A stretch of 64,000 bases of DNA from Pseudomonas sp. LS.1a (GTDB lineage: Bacteria; Pseudomonadota; Gammaproteobacteria; Pseudomonadales; Pseudomonadaceae), in NCBI RefSeq assembly GCF_022533585.1, contig NZ_CP092827.1, positions 5,302,001 to 5,366,000 on the forward strand, given 5' to 3'. The position numbers and the translations under genes were made by a program. Positions 40,683 through 50,041 of the stretch are shown one piece after another (the first letter of the stretch is position 1; each line of letters starts with the position of its first letter). The notes below the pieces were generated by a model, which did not search any database, was not told where the DNA came from, and saw only the letters and a program-made list of their open reading frames with translations.

Positions 40683-40784
40683 GCCGGCCTCTTCGCGGGT
40701 AAACCCGCTCCCACAGTAACCAAGCCAACCTCAAGGGCAGCGCTGTACCTGTGGGAGCGGGTTTACCCGCGAAGGGGGCGGCAC
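40683..40784. repeat. Inverted REP pair between trmL and secB
   Basis: Arms GGCCTCTTCGCGGGTAAACC... and ...GGTTTACCCGCGAAGGGGGC; sits between the convergent genes trmL and secB. Confidence 0.9.
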
Positions 40785-40794
40785 AGGCAACAAA

Positions 40795-40816
40795 AAAGCG
40801 CCCCGAGAGGCGCTTT
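40795..40816 (-). terminator. secB operon terminator
   Basis: AAAGCGCC / GGCGCTTT with a 6-nt loop and T-rich flank on the minus strand, 18 nt past the secB stop. Confidence 0.88.
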
Positions 40817-40833
40817 CTTGATACCAGCAGCTA

Positions 40834-41319
40834 TTACTGCACGGTCGGCGCTTCGCCAGCTTCCTGCATGCGCTGCATTTCTTGCGCGTACAGGGCGTCG
40901 AAGTTGACCGGCGACAGCATCAGGGCCGGGAACGAACCGCGGGTCACCAGGCTATCCAGGGTCTCGCGGGCGTACGGGAACAGGATGTTCGGGCAGAACG
41001 CACCCAGGGTGTGGCTCATCGAAGCCGCGTCCAGGTTCTTGATCAGGAAGATACCGGCCTGCTGCACTTCAGCGATGAAGGCCACTTCGTCACCGTTCTT
41101 GACGGTAACCGACAGGGTCAGCACCACCTCGTGGAAGTCACCTTCCAGGGCTTTCTGCTTGGTGTTCAGGTCCAGGGCTACGCTCGGCTCCCAGGTCTGG
41201 CGGAAGATCTGCGGGCTTTTCGGGGCCTCGAACGACAGGTCGCGCACATAGATGCGCTGCATGGAGAACTGAGGGCTGTTGTCTTCTGCAGCAGCGCCGT
41301 TGGTCTGTTGGTCAGTCAT
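40834..41319 (-). CDS. secB: Protein-export chaperone SecB
   Basis: Tetrameric chaperone that keeps preproteins unfolded and passes them to SecA. It has 161 residues, typical length. The SecB core is present: [19 protein letters not shown] (21-39), the long beta-strand region and the [24 protein letters not shown] helix, with a polar N-terminal tail and acidic/Gln C-terminus. It lies downstream of grxC with a 39-nt gap, in the conserved rhodanese-grxC-secB order. Confidence 0.98.
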   Translation of the reverse strand: MTDQQTNGAAAEDNSPQFSMQRIYVRDLSFEAPKSPQIFRQTWEPSVALDLNTKQKALEGDFHEVVLTLSVTVKNGDEVAFIAEVQQAGIFLIKNLDAASMSHTLGAFCPNILFPYARETLDSLVTRGSFPALMLSPVNFDALYAQEMQRMQEAGEAPTVQ

Positions 41320-41358
41320 GGCAGATCCTTATCCTAATGTTTTTGAATGCAGTGCAAA

Positions 41359-41613
41359 TCAGGCCGCCAGCAGCGCGTCGAGCTTGCCGGCACGCTCCAG
41401 GGCATAGAGGTCATCGCATCCACCGACATGGGTGCTGCCGATCCAGATCTGCGGCACCGATGTACGGCCGGCCTTCTGGCTCATTTCGGCACGAACCTGC
41501 GGCTTGCCGTCGACCTTGATTTCCTCGAAGGCCACGCCCTTGCTCTCGAGCAGGTGCTTGGCGCGCATGCAGTAGGGGCAGTAGTCGCTGGAATAGACGA
41601 TGACGGGCTTCAT
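41359..41613 (-). CDS. grxC: Glutaredoxin 3
   Basis: 84-residue dithiol glutaredoxin reducing disulfides with glutathione. The active site CPYC is at residues 12-15 (SSDYCPYCMRAKHLL), with the cis-Pro loop TSVPQIWIGSTHVGGCDDL near 50-68. It begins 1 nt after the rhodanese gene's stop, so the two are tightly coupled. Confidence 0.97.
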   Translation of the reverse strand: MKPVIVYSSDYCPYCMRAKHLLESKGVAFEEIKVDGKPQVRAEMSQKAGRTSVPQIWIGSTHVGGCDDLYALERAGKLDALLAA

Positions 41614-41614
41614 A

Positions 41615-42028
41615 TCACTTCACCAGGGGCAGGTTATCGGCTTTCCAGCTGGAAACGCCACCGCTCAGTTTGGCGGCGTTGTAACCAGCCTTGAGCAGCT
41701 CGCGGCAGATGGTGCCGGACTGCTGGCCCATCGAGTCGACGACGATCAGGGTCTTCTCTTTGTGCTTGTCCAGCTCGGTCATGCGGTTGGCCAGCTTGTC
41801 CTGCGGGATGTTCAGCGCACCGACAATGTGACCGGCGGAGTATTCCTTGGCCGGGCGGATGTCGATGACCAGGGCTTTATCGGCATTGACCAGGGCAGTC
41901 AGCTGGCCGTTGCTCAGGCTCTGGCCACCGCGACGGATTTCGTTGACCAGCAGCGCGACCAGCAAGACAACGAAGATCGCCACCAGGATGTAGTGGTTTG
42001 TCGCAAATTGAATCAGGTTAGCAACCAT
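41615..42028 (-). CDS. Membrane-anchored rhodanese-like protein lacking the catalytic Cys
   Basis: 137 residues: one N-terminal membrane helix (HYILVAIFVVLLVALLV, about 12-28), then a rhodanese fold (ALVIDIRPAKEYSAGHIVGALNIP... GGVSSWKADNLPLV). The loop that normally reads C-R-x-G-x-R-S is VDSMGQQSG, so the catalytic Cys is replaced by Asp and sulfur transfer is not expected. It is a conserved first gene of the grxC-secB cluster. The start is the ATG giving MVANLIQF; the RBS is weak (GGAA). It may serve as a binding or scaffold protein. Confidence 0.9.
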   Translation of the reverse strand: MVANLIQFATNHYILVAIFVVLLVALLVNEIRRGGQSLSNGQLTALVNADKALVIDIRPAKEYSAGHIVGALNIPQDKLANRMTELDKHKEKTLIVVDSMGQQSGTICRELLKAGYNAAKLSGGVSSWKADNLPLVK

Positions 42029-42235
42029 CTGGGGTGTTCCACGCGATTGAAAATGCCGGCCAGTATACACAGCCCCTTATTGCCACCAAAGCCCGGCGGG
42101 CCGGCGGCAAAGCCACCTGCACATTGCTGGCACGTGCGCGCCGGTCGGGGGAATGGGACGAATATTCGCCGCCGGTGGCGCATTTGCCCTAAAATGCGTG
42201 TCTTTATCATCTTTGAACAACCGTGAGTTTGATTG

Positions 42236-43771
42236 ATGACGAGTACGCCCAAACCCCTGGTCCTGATCATCCTGGATGGCTTCGGCCACAGCGAAAGCCC
42301 CGAATACAATGCCATCTATGCCGCCAACACACCGGTCTATGACCGCCTGCGCGCCAGCCAGCCGCATGGCCTCATTTCCGGCTCTGGCATGGATGTCGGC
42401 CTGCCGGACGGGCAGATGGGCAACTCCGAAGTCGGTCACATGAACCTCGGCGCCGGCCGCGTGGTGTACCAGGACTTCACCCGGGTGACCAAGGCCATCC
42501 GCGACGGCGAGTTCTTCGAGAACCCGGTACTGACCGGCGCCGTGGACAAGGCAGCCAGTGCCGGCAAGGCCGTGCACATCCTCGGCCTGCTGTCCGATGG
42601 CGGCGTACACAGCCACCAGGACCACCTGGTGGCCATGGCTGAACTGGCCGCGCAGCGCGGCGCAGAGAAGATCTACCTGCACGCCTTCCTCGATGGCCGC
42701 GACACGCCGCCACGCAGCGCGCAGTCGTCCATCGAACTGCTCGACGCCACTTTTGCCAGGCTGGGCAAGGGCCGCATCGCCAGCCTGATCGGCCGCTACT
42801 ACGCCATGGACCGCGACAACCGCTGGGACCGCGTCAGCGCCGCCTACAACCTGATCGTCGACAGCGCTGCCGAATACACCGCCGACACCGCCCTGGCTGG
42901 CCTGGAAGCGGCCTACGCCCGCGACGAGAGCGACGAGTTCGTCAAGGCCACACGTATCGGTGATGCAGTCAAGGTCGAAGACGGCGACGCGGTGATCTTC
43001 ATGAACTTCCGCGCCGACCGTGCCCGCGAACTGTCGCGCGTGTTCGTCGAAGCCGACTTCAACGAATTCCCGCGCCCGCGCCTGCCACAACTGGCGGCCT
43101 ACATCGGCCTGACCCAGTACTCGGCGAAGATCCCGGCCCCTGCCGCCTTCGCCCCGGCCAGCCTGAACAACGTGCTGGGCGAGTACCTGGCGAAGAACGG
43201 CAAGACCCAACTGCGCATCGCCGAGACCGAGAAGTACGCCCACGTCACCTTCTTCTTCTCCGGTGGCCGCGAAGAGCCGTTCGAAGGCGAAGAGCGCATC
43301 CTGATCCCGTCGCCGAAGGTCGCCACCTACGACCTGCAGCCGGAAATGAGCGCGCCGGAAGTGACCGACCGCATCGTCGAGGCCATCGAGCAGCAGCGTT
43401 ATGACGTGATCGTGGTCAACTACGCCAACGGCGACATGGTCGGCCATACCGGCGTGTTCGAAGCTGCGGTGAAGGCCGTCGAGGCCCTCGATGGCTGCGT
43501 CGGGCGCATCGTCGAAGCACTGGACAAGGTCGGCGGCGAAGCGCTGATCACCGCCGACCACGGCAACGTCGAGCAGATGGAAGACGAGTGCACCGGCCAG
43601 GCGCACACTGCACATACCACCGAACCGGTGCCGTTCATCTATGTCGGCAAGCGCAACGTCAAGGTGCGTGAAGGCGGCGTGCTGGCCGATGTGGCGCCGA
43701 CCATGCTGAAGCTGCTGGGGCTGGAAAAGCCGGTGGAAATGACCGGTACGTCCATCCTGGTCGACGCCTGA
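42236..43771 (+). CDS. gpmI: 2,3-bisphosphoglycerate-independent phosphoglycerate mutase
   Basis: Mn2+-dependent glycolytic/gluconeogenic interconversion of 3- and 2-phosphoglycerate. It has 511 residues from ATG (an adjacent in-frame TTG one codon upstream is not needed). Phosphoserine nucleophile Ser64 in [10 protein letters not shown]; metal ligands in ILDGFG (12-17), [12 protein letters not shown] (near 400) and ITADHGN (near 440). It is divergent from the rhodanese-grxC-secB operon across 207 bp and ends with two terminator hairpins. Confidence 0.98.
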   Translation: MTSTPKPLVLIILDGFGHSESPEYNAIYAANTPVYDRLRASQPHGLISGSGMDVGLPDGQMGNSEVGHMNLGAGRVVYQDFTRVTKAIRDGEFFENPVLTGAVDKAASAGKAVHILGLLSDGGVHSHQDHLVAMAELAAQRGAEKIYLHAFLDGRDTPPRSAQSSIELLDATFARLGKGRIASLIGRYYAMDRDNRWDRVSAAYNLIVDSAAEYTADTALAGLEAAYARDESDEFVKATRIGDAVKVEDGDAVIFMNFRADRARELSRVFVEADFNEFPRPRLPQLAAYIGLTQYSAKIPAPAAFAPASLNNVLGEYLAKNGKTQLRIAETEKYAHVTFFFSGGREEPFEGEERILIPSPKVATYDLQPEMSAPEVTDRIVEAIEQQRYDVIVVNYANGDMVGHTGVFEAAVKAVEALDGCVGRIVEALDKVGGEALITADHGNVEQMEDECTGQAHTAHTTEPVPFIYVGKRNVKVREGGVLADVAPTMLKLLGLEKPVEMTGTSILVDA

Positions 43772-43781
43772 TTCTGAGTAT

Positions 43782-43800
43782 GGGGCTGCTTTGCAGCCCC
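43782..43800 (+). terminator. Hairpin directly after gpmI
   Basis: GGGGCTGC-TTT-GCAGCCCC, followed by TTTGCTC, 10 nt past the stop. First of two hairpins. Confidence 0.65.
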
Positions 43801-43820
43801 TTTGCTCATGAATTCCAGAC

Positions 43821-43852
43821 AAACGCCCCTCTGCACCTGCAGCGAGGCGTTT
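43821..43852 (+). terminator. Main gpmI terminator
   Basis: AAACGCC...CTCTGC / GCAG.GAGGCGTTT stem followed by eight Ts. It ends about 60 nt before the EnvC-like gene, which therefore needs its own promoter or read-through. Confidence 0.85.
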
Positions 43853-43911
43853 TTTTTGCCCGCCCGGGCGGGCATACTAGGCCAGTCTCCATCCTTGGTA
43901 CGCCAAACCCC

Positions 43912-45216
43912 ATGCTTCGCGCCCTGATCCTCCTAGCCCTGTCTTGCCTGCTCAGCCCGGCCTTTGCCGATGAGCGTGCGCAGACCCAGCAGCAACTGGA
44001 CGCCACTCGCCAGGACATTGCCGAGCTCAAGAAGACGCTGGGCAAGCTCCAGGAAGAAAAGGCCGGTGTGCAAAAGGACCTCAAAGCCACCGAGACCGAT
44101 ATCGGCAACCTCGAAAAGCAGGTGGAGGCCCTGCAGCAAGAACTAAAAAAGACCGAGGGCGAGCTGGAGCGCCTTGATACCGAGAAAAAAAAACTCCAGA
44201 GCGCCCGCGTTGAACAACAGCGACTGATCGCCATCCAGGCCCGTTCGGCCTACCAGAATGGCCGCGAGGAATACCTCAAGCTGCTGCTCAACCAGCAGAA
44301 CCCCGAGAAGTTCGCCCGCACCCTCACCTACTACGACTACCTGAGCAAGGCGCGCCTGGAGCAACTGCGCACCTTCAACGAGACCCTGCGCCAACTGGCC
44401 AACGTCGAACAGGAAATCGCCACCCAGCAGCAACAGCTGCTGGCCCAGCGCGCCGACCTCGACAGCCGCCGCCAGTCCCTGGAAACCGAGCGCGGCAAGC
44501 GCCAACAGGTGCTGGCCAAGCTCAACAGCGACATGAAGGACCGCGACCAGAAGCTGCAGTCGCGCGAGCAGGACCAGGCCGACCTGTCCAAAGTACTCAA
44601 GACCATCGAGGAAACCCTCGCCCGCCAGGCCCGCGAGGCCGAAGAAGCGCGCAAGAAGGCCTTGCTGGCCCAGCAGGAAGCGGAAAAACGCCGCCAGCAG
44701 GAAGCCCTGGCCGCCGCTGCCGCCCGCGAACAGGCCCGCGAACCGGTGGAGCCGCCGAAAAAGGCCCGCACCACCCTGGGCCCGATGGTTTCCAGCGACG
44801 GCGCGAGCTACGGCGGCGCATTTTCTGCCGCACGGGGAAAACTTCCCTGGCCAGTCAATGGTCGATTGCTGGCACGCTTCGGTGATGCCCGCGGCAGCGA
44901 TGCCCGCGCCAAGTGGGACGGGGTGATGATCAGCGCCAACCCGGGCACCCAGGTACGTGCCGTGCACGGCGGACGCGTGGTGTTCGCCGACTGGTTGCGC
45001 GGTGCCGGGCTTCTGGTCATTCTCGACCACGGCAACGGTTACCTGAGCCTGTACGGCCATAACCAGAGCCTGCTCAAGAGCGCCGGTGATATCGTCAAGG
45101 CCGGCGAGGCCATTTCCACCGTTGGCGACAGCGGCGGCCAGGATGCTGCCGGCTTGTACTTCGCCATCCGCCAGCAGGGCCGGCCTACCGACCCTTCGCA
45201 GTGGTGCCGGGGCTAG
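43912..45216 (+). CDS. EnvC-like murein hydrolase activator (degenerate LytM/M23 domain)
   Basis: 434 residues: signal peptide MLRALILLALSCLLSPAFA, a long coiled coil (about 20-290, heptads rich in Gln, Leu and Glu, breaking into an Ala/Arg/Glu helix), a Pro linker, and a C-terminal LytM domain (about 325-434). The zinc site is incomplete: the usual H-x-x-x-D segment reads AKWDGVMI and the last HxH region reads LYFAIRQQ, so it should not cut murein itself. EnvC proteins of this type activate AmiA/AmiB amidases for daughter-cell separation. It is followed by ctpA and a YibQ-like gene, probably one unit. Confidence 0.92.
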   Translation: MLRALILLALSCLLSPAFADERAQTQQQLDATRQDIAELKKTLGKLQEEKAGVQKDLKATETDIGNLEKQVEALQQELKKTEGELERLDTEKKKLQSARVEQQRLIAIQARSAYQNGREEYLKLLLNQQNPEKFARTLTYYDYLSKARLEQLRTFNETLRQLANVEQEIATQQQQLLAQRADLDSRRQSLETERGKRQQVLAKLNSDMKDRDQKLQSREQDQADLSKVLKTIEETLARQAREAEEARKKALLAQQEAEKRRQQEALAAAAAREQAREPVEPPKKARTTLGPMVSSDGASYGGAFSAARGKLPWPVNGRLLARFGDARGSDARAKWDGVMISANPGTQVRAVHGGRVVFADWLRGAGLLVILDHGNGYLSLYGHNQSLLKSAGDIVKAGEAISTVGDSGGQDAAGLYFAIRQQGRPTDPSQWCRG

Positions 45217-45228
45217 TCAAATTTCTAC

Positions 45229-45250
45229 GGCGTAGCCTGCGGGCTGCGCC
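45229..45250 (+). repeat. Hairpin in the EnvC-ctpA gap
   Basis: GGCG-T-AGCC-TGCG-GGCT-G-CGCC folds into a near-perfect stem with a tetraloop, 13 nt past the EnvC stop and 45 nt before ctpA. There is no T tract, so it is more likely an mRNA stability or processing element than a terminator. Confidence 0.4.
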
Positions 45251-45294
45251 GATGCTCCCCAGGGAGCGCTTCCAGGATCAGGAGTTCGTTCGAC

Positions 45295-46611
45295 ATGCTG
45301 CACTCGCCTCGCCTCACCCAGCTGGCCCTGTCCATCGCCTTGGCGGTCGGCGCGCCCCTGGTTACTGCCGCGGAGCCGGCCAAGCCAGCCGCAGTACCGG
45401 CCACCGAGGTGACCGCCAAGGCGCCACTGCCGCTTGAAGAGCTACGCACCTTCGCCGAGGTCATGGACCGCATCAAGGCGGCCTATGTAGAGCCGGTGGA
45501 TGACAAGACCCTGCTGGAAAATGCCATCAAGGGCATGCTCAGCAACCTCGACCCGCACTCGGCGTACCTCGGCCCCGAAGACTTCCAGGAGCTGCAGGAA
45601 AGCACCAGCGGCGAGTTCGGCGGGCTGGGCATCGAAGTGGGCCAGGAAGACGGCTTCATCAAGGTGGTCTCGCCTATCGACGACACCCCGGCCTCGCGTG
45701 CTGGCGTGCAGGCCGGCGACCTGATCGTCAAGATCAACGGCGCCCCGACCCGTGGCCAGACCATGACCGAAGCGGTCGACAAGATGCGCGGCAAGGTCGG
45801 CGAGAAAATCACCCTGACCCTGGTGCGCGACGGCGGCACCCCCTTCGACGTGACCCTGGCCCGCGCGGTCATCCAGGTCAAGAGCGTGAAGAGCCAGCTG
45901 CTGGAGAACGACTACGGCTACATCCGCATCACCCAGTTCCAGGTCAAGACCGGCGACGAAGTCGGCAAGGCCCTGGCCAAGCTGCGCAAGGACAACGGCA
46001 AGAAGCTGCGCGGCGTGGTGCTGGACCTGCGCAACAACCCGGGCGGCGTGCTGCAGTCGGCGGTGGAAGTGGCTGACCACTTCCTGACCAAGGGCCTGAT
46101 CGTCTACACCAAGGGCCGCATTGCCAACTCCGAGCTGCGTTTCTCGGCCGACCCGGCCGACGCCAGCAACGGCGTGCCACTGGTCGTGCTGATCAACGGC
46201 GGCAGCGCCTCGGCCTCGGAAATTGTCGCCGGCGCCCTGCAAGACCAGAAACGCGCCGTGCTGATGGGCACCGACAGCTTCGGCAAGGGCTCGGTGCAGA
46301 CCGTGCTGCCACTGGCCAACGACCGTGCGCTGAAGCTGACCACCGCGCTGTACTTCACCCCCAACGGCCGCTCGATCCAGGCCCAGGGCATCGTCCCCGA
46401 CATCGAAGTGCGCCCGGCCAAGCTCACCGCCGAAGCCGACACCGAAAACTTCAAGGAAGCCGACCTGCAAGGCCACCTGGGCAACGGCAACGGCGGCGCC
46501 GACCGCCCGACTGGCAGCGGCAAGCGCAAGGAGCGCCCGCAGGATAACGACTTCCAGCTGAGCCAGGCCCTGAGCCTGCTCAAAGGCCTGAACATCACCA
46601 AGGGCGACTGA
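45295..46611 (+). CDS. ctpA: Carboxyl-terminal processing protease (S41A)
   Basis: Periplasmic serine protease with signal peptide (about 1-24), a PDZ domain (about 90-175, GGLGIEVGQEDGFIKVVSPI ... AGDLIVKING) and an S41 catalytic domain. The dyad is Ser306 in GGSASASE and Lys331 in FGKGSVQ, 25 residues apart as in E. coli Tsp. The tail is Gly/Lys-rich, then a helix. AGGAG lies 10 nt before the ATG. Location after an EnvC-type activator suggests a role in murein-hydrolase turnover, as described for pseudomonad CtpA. Confidence 0.96.
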   Translation: MLHSPRLTQLALSIALAVGAPLVTAAEPAKPAAVPATEVTAKAPLPLEELRTFAEVMDRIKAAYVEPVDDKTLLENAIKGMLSNLDPHSAYLGPEDFQELQESTSGEFGGLGIEVGQEDGFIKVVSPIDDTPASRAGVQAGDLIVKINGAPTRGQTMTEAVDKMRGKVGEKITLTLVRDGGTPFDVTLARAVIQVKSVKSQLLENDYGYIRITQFQVKTGDEVGKALAKLRKDNGKKLRGVVLDLRNNPGGVLQSAVEVADHFLTKGLIVYTKGRIANSELRFSADPADASNGVPLVVLINGGSASASEIVAGALQDQKRAVLMGTDSFGKGSVQTVLPLANDRALKLTTALYFTPNGRSIQAQGIVPDIEVRPAKLTAEADTENFKEADLQGHLGNGNGGADRPTGSGKRKERPQDNDFQLSQALSLLKGLNITKGD

Positions 46612-46619
46612 TCCACCCC

Positions 46620-47387
46620 ATGCGTTATCTGCTGTGTCTGCTGTTCAGCCTGATGGCCGGGGTCGCGCAAGCGGCGCCGGCCGGCAAGGCCTACATGAGC
46701 ATCATCATCGACGACCTGGGCCAGAGCAGCGAGCGTGACAGCCGCACCCTGGCCCTGCCCGGCCCGGTGACCATGGCGATCATGCCCGATACCCCGCATG
46801 CCACCGACTTCGCCCGCCAGGCGCACAAGGCCGGCAGGACGGTAATCCTGCACATGCCCATGGACCCGGCCACCGGGCCCTATGCCTGGCACCCTGGCAC
46901 GCCGATCGAAGAGCTGGCCAAACGCCTGGACGCGGCCCTGGCCAAGGTGCCGTACGCCGCCGGCATCAACAACCACATGGGCAGCCGCATGACGGCGCAG
47001 CGTGAGCCCATGGCCTGGTTGATGGGTGAGCTGCAGCAACGTCACCTGTTCTTCGTCGACAGCCGTACCAGCGCCGCCACCGTGGCCGCAGCCGAAGCCC
47101 AGCGCATCGGCCTGGCCCACGTTTCGCGTGATGTGTTCCTTGATGATGTGCGCACCACTGAAGCGATTACCGGGCAGTTGCAGCAGGGCATCGCCCTGGC
47201 GCGCAGGCAGGGGTCGGCGGTGCTGATCGGGCATCCTTATCCACAGACTCTGGAAGTGCTGGAACGGGAGTTGCCAAGGCTCAGGAGCCAGGGCATCGAG
47301 TTGATCAGGCTCAAGCAGATGATTGCCGTGCGCAGCAATCAGGCGATGCCGGGGCATGGCAAGAATGGCCGCTACACCAATCGCTGA
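46620..47387 (+). CDS. Divergent polysaccharide deacetylase family protein (YibQ/DUF610)
   Basis: 255 residues with a signal peptide (MRYLLCLLFSLMAGVAQA). The fold is the NodB-like one: IIIDDLGQSSERD near 29-41 (Asp pair), PDTPHATDFARQA near 55, ILHMPMDP near 75, NNHMGSRMT near 115 and FFVDSRTSA near 140. The family lacks a shown activity; related YibQ proteins sit beside envC-type genes in many bacteria, as here. It starts 8 nt after ctpA, so it is co-transcribed. Confidence 0.9.
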   Translation: MRYLLCLLFSLMAGVAQAAPAGKAYMSIIIDDLGQSSERDSRTLALPGPVTMAIMPDTPHATDFARQAHKAGRTVILHMPMDPATGPYAWHPGTPIEELAKRLDAALAKVPYAAGINNHMGSRMTAQREPMAWLMGELQQRHLFFVDSRTSAATVAAAEAQRIGLAHVSRDVFLDDVRTTEAITGQLQQGIALARRQGSAVLIGHPYPQTLEVLERELPRLRSQGIELIRLKQMIAVRSNQAMPGHGKNGRYTNR

Positions 47388-47394
47388 GAAACCT

Positions 47395-47510
47395 GGGCTG
47401 CTTTGCAGCCCTTCGCGGGCACGCCCGCTCCCACAGGAATCGCGCAGGTTTCGAGGCCAGTGACAACCCTGTGGGAGCGGGCTTGCCCGCGAAGGGCCGC
47501 AAAGCGGCCC
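47395..47510. repeat. Inverted REP pair before betT
   Basis: Outer GGCTGCTTTGCAGCC/GGCCGCAAAGCGGCC elements plus CTTCGCGGGC...GCCCGCGAAG arms, between convergent genes. Confidence 0.9.
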
Positions 47511-47516
47511 CAACAA

Positions 47517-47544
47517 AAAACCCCGCTCGGGTGAGCGGGGTTTT
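47517..47544. terminator. Bidirectional terminator between the YibQ-like gene and betT
   Basis: AAAACCCCGCTC / GAGCGGGGTTTT with a 4-nt loop and U tracts on both strands, 18 nt past the betT stop. Confidence 0.92.
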
Positions 47545-47562
47545 CTTTTGCCTCAACAGCGA

Positions 47563-49566
47563 TCAGCTATACACACGCCCCAGCAACTGGCGGTGGCTTT
47601 CGAACTGGTCCAGCACATCACGCACGATCTGCTCTGGCGCAAAGCCCATCAGGTCGTACTCCTGGCTGCCATCGTGCAGGTACACCTCGGCACGATAGAA
47701 GCGCTGGCGCACTTCCGGCTCGCCTTCCACCGGCGCTTCGCTCGGTGCGGCCAGGTAACCGTCCAGGCTCACTTCATAGACGAACGGGTTGCCCTCTTCC
47801 ATCATCACCCGCAGGCCCATCGTGTTGCGCGACTGGCCAACCCGGGTTTCCACCTCGAAGCCCAAGGTCTGCAGCTGCGCGGCGGCTTCTTTCAGCGCCG
47901 GGCTGACATGCTTGTCCATGAAACGCTGCACCACGGCCTGGGTCGGCTGCAGCTCCAGCTGGGTCAGGCGCTCACTGAAGCCACGACGGCCACGGGCGGC
48001 CAGCTCGGCGCGCTCGCTTTCCACCGCCACATCCTGCTTCATGGCCTTGTACAGGCCGAACATGAACAGTACCAGCACCACCGAGAACGGCAGGCCCGCC
48101 AGCACCACCATGGTCTGCATGGCTTCGAAGTTACCGGCGAACAGCAGGCCGATGGTGACCAGGGTGATGACCACCGACCAGAACACCACCATCCAGTGCG
48201 GGGCGTCTTCGTCGACCTTGCCACCTTTGCACGACAGGTTGGCCATCATCACCGCGCCGGAGTCGGCCGGGGTGAGGAACAGCACGAAGCCGACGAACAC
48301 CGCTACACCGATCACGATCTTGGCCGCCGGGAAGTATTCCAGCAGCTGGTAGATCGACATCGACGGCTGCTCCAGGGCGGTCTTGCCCAGTTCCACGGCG
48401 CCCTGGTTGATCACCAGGTCCAGCGCAGTGTTGCCGAAGATCGACAGCCAGGCCAGGGTGAAGCCCAGCGGGATCAGCAGCACGCCGCTGACCAGCTGGC
48501 GCACGGTGCGGCCCTTGGAGATACGGGCAATGAACATGCCGACGAACGGGCCCCAGGAGATCCACCAGGCCCAGTAGAACACGGTCCACAGGCCCAGCCA
48601 GCGCTCGGACTTGCCGGCTTCGCCTTCATACACGTAGAGGTCGAAGGTTTTCAGCACGATGCCGTTTAGGTAGTCACCGATGTTCTGCACGAAGCCGTTG
48701 AGCAGGTGCAGGGTTTCGCCGCCCAGCAGGACGAAGATCAACAGGCCGCTGAACAGCACGATGTTCAGGTTGGACAAGCGGCGAATGCCGTTTTCCACAC
48801 CCGAGACCGCCGCCACGGTGGCAACGCCGGCCATGACCAGGATCACCACCAGCAAGTTGGTCTTGCTGTGGTCCATGCCGAACAGGTATTCCAGGCCGGA
48901 GGCCACTTGCATCGAGCCGATGCCCAGGTTGGTCACCAGGCCCAACAGCGTGACGAACATGCCGAAGATGTCCACGGCATTGCCGGCAGCGCCCTTGACC
49001 CAACGCTCACCAACCAGCGGGTACAGTGCCGAGCGCAGGGCCAGCGGCTGGTTGTGACGGTAGGCGAAGTAACCCACGGCCAGGCCGACCAGGGCGTAGA
49101 TCGCCCAGCCGTGCAGGCCCCAGTGCAGGAAGGTCAGCTGCAGGCCCTGACGCGCGGCGTCGAGGCTGGCAGAGGTGCCTTCTGGCGGGTTGAAGTAGTG
49201 GTCCAGCGGCTCGGAAGCGCCAAAATACAGCAGCGAAATGCCGATACCGGAGGAGAACAGCATGCCGGCCCAGGCGCCATAGCTGAAGTCGGGCTGGTCA
49301 TCCTTGCCGCCAAGCTTGAGCTTGCCGTAGTCGGAGAAGGCCAGGTAGATGACGAACAGCAGGTAACCGCCGATTACCAGCATGTAGTACCAGCCGAAGG
49401 TGCGCGTCAGCCATTTCTGGGCCACGCCCAGCACTTGGCCGGCGGTTTCGGGTACAGCGATAAGCAAGGCAGTCAGAACGAGGATCATCAGCGCGGAGGT
49501 GAAGAACACCACGCGGTTGACCCGTACCCTCTCGGCCGGAGGGTTGGTAAGTGAGGCAGAACTCAT
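47563..49566 (-). CDS. betT: BCCT-family choline transporter BetT
   Basis: Secondary transporter for choline uptake, 667 residues with about 12 membrane helices. BCCT signatures: the glycine-rich SGIGISLLYFGASEPLDHY near 105-125 and the aromatic substrate box in WTVFYWAWWISWGPFVGMFIARISKGRT near 340-370. The long cytosolic C-terminus (about 165 residues after the last helix) is typical of osmotically regulated BetT proteins. It is divergent from betI across a 475-bp gap holding the BetI operator. Confidence 0.95.
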   Translation of the reverse strand: MSSASLTNPPAERVRVNRVVFFTSALMILVLTALLIAVPETAGQVLGVAQKWLTRTFGWYYMLVIGGYLLFVIYLAFSDYGKLKLGGKDDQPDFSYGAWAGMLFSSGIGISLLYFGASEPLDHYFNPPEGTSASLDAARQGLQLTFLHWGLHGWAIYALVGLAVGYFAYRHNQPLALRSALYPLVGERWVKGAAGNAVDIFGMFVTLLGLVTNLGIGSMQVASGLEYLFGMDHSKTNLLVVILVMAGVATVAAVSGVENGIRRLSNLNIVLFSGLLIFVLLGGETLHLLNGFVQNIGDYLNGIVLKTFDLYVYEGEAGKSERWLGLWTVFYWAWWISWGPFVGMFIARISKGRTVRQLVSGVLLIPLGFTLAWLSIFGNTALDLVINQGAVELGKTALEQPSMSIYQLLEYFPAAKIVIGVAVFVGFVLFLTPADSGAVMMANLSCKGGKVDEDAPHWMVVFWSVVITLVTIGLLFAGNFEAMQTMVVLAGLPFSVVLVLFMFGLYKAMKQDVAVESERAELAARGRRGFSERLTQLELQPTQAVVQRFMDKHVSPALKEAAAQLQTLGFEVETRVGQSRNTMGLRVMMEEGNPFVYEVSLDGYLAAPSEAPVEGEPEVRQRFYRAEVYLHDGSQEYDLMGFAPEQIVRDVLDQFESHRQLLGRVYS

Positions 49567-49952
49567 TGCACGAATGCTCCGGGCAGTGCGGCTTTGGAGG
49601 CTAATCAGTCTTTCCCGAGCAATTGGTGGAATATCCCCACTGCATCAGGTGTTATAAAAGCACCCTGGAAACCGTGATCCCGAATCGATACGTTGCAAAA
49701 AAACAGACAGGTGGCCTGCTGCAAATGCCACGCCTCAGCCGAGGTGCGCGCATTCGTCACAGATCACCCGCCCGCTCCAAGGGCCCGCCGCAGGGTCCAT
49801 GACCGCACGGCAGAATCTGCATTTCGCATCGCTCATGCCCGTCAACGCCTTGTATTCCGGGGGTTACGCGATTTCCTGGGGTGTCAATCCATGCCTTCTC
49901 GACCGCCTGAAAAACTGTCAATGGCACAAATTGTCGCAGAGCTTATTCTTTA

Positions 49953-49972
49953 TTGATTGAACGTTCAATCAA
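49953..49972. promoter_or_regulatory. BetI operator
   Basis: A perfect 20-bp palindrome, TTGATTGAAC / GTTCAATCAA, 70 bp before betI. It is typical of TetR-family operators and should bind BetI to repress betIBA until choline is present. The remaining 49567-49952 stretch holds no convincing gene. Confidence 0.85.
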
Positions 49973-50041
49973 AACAAAATAGACTGGCCTTCGCCGAGTC
50001 AGCCGCCCGTCGTCTGCTCGCAGGCCTGAGGAGATAGCAAG

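Noticed and set aside
49693..49956. 87-residue frame in the betT-betI gap
   Set aside because: No RBS or recognisable sequence, and it ends inside the BetI operator; more likely control DNA.
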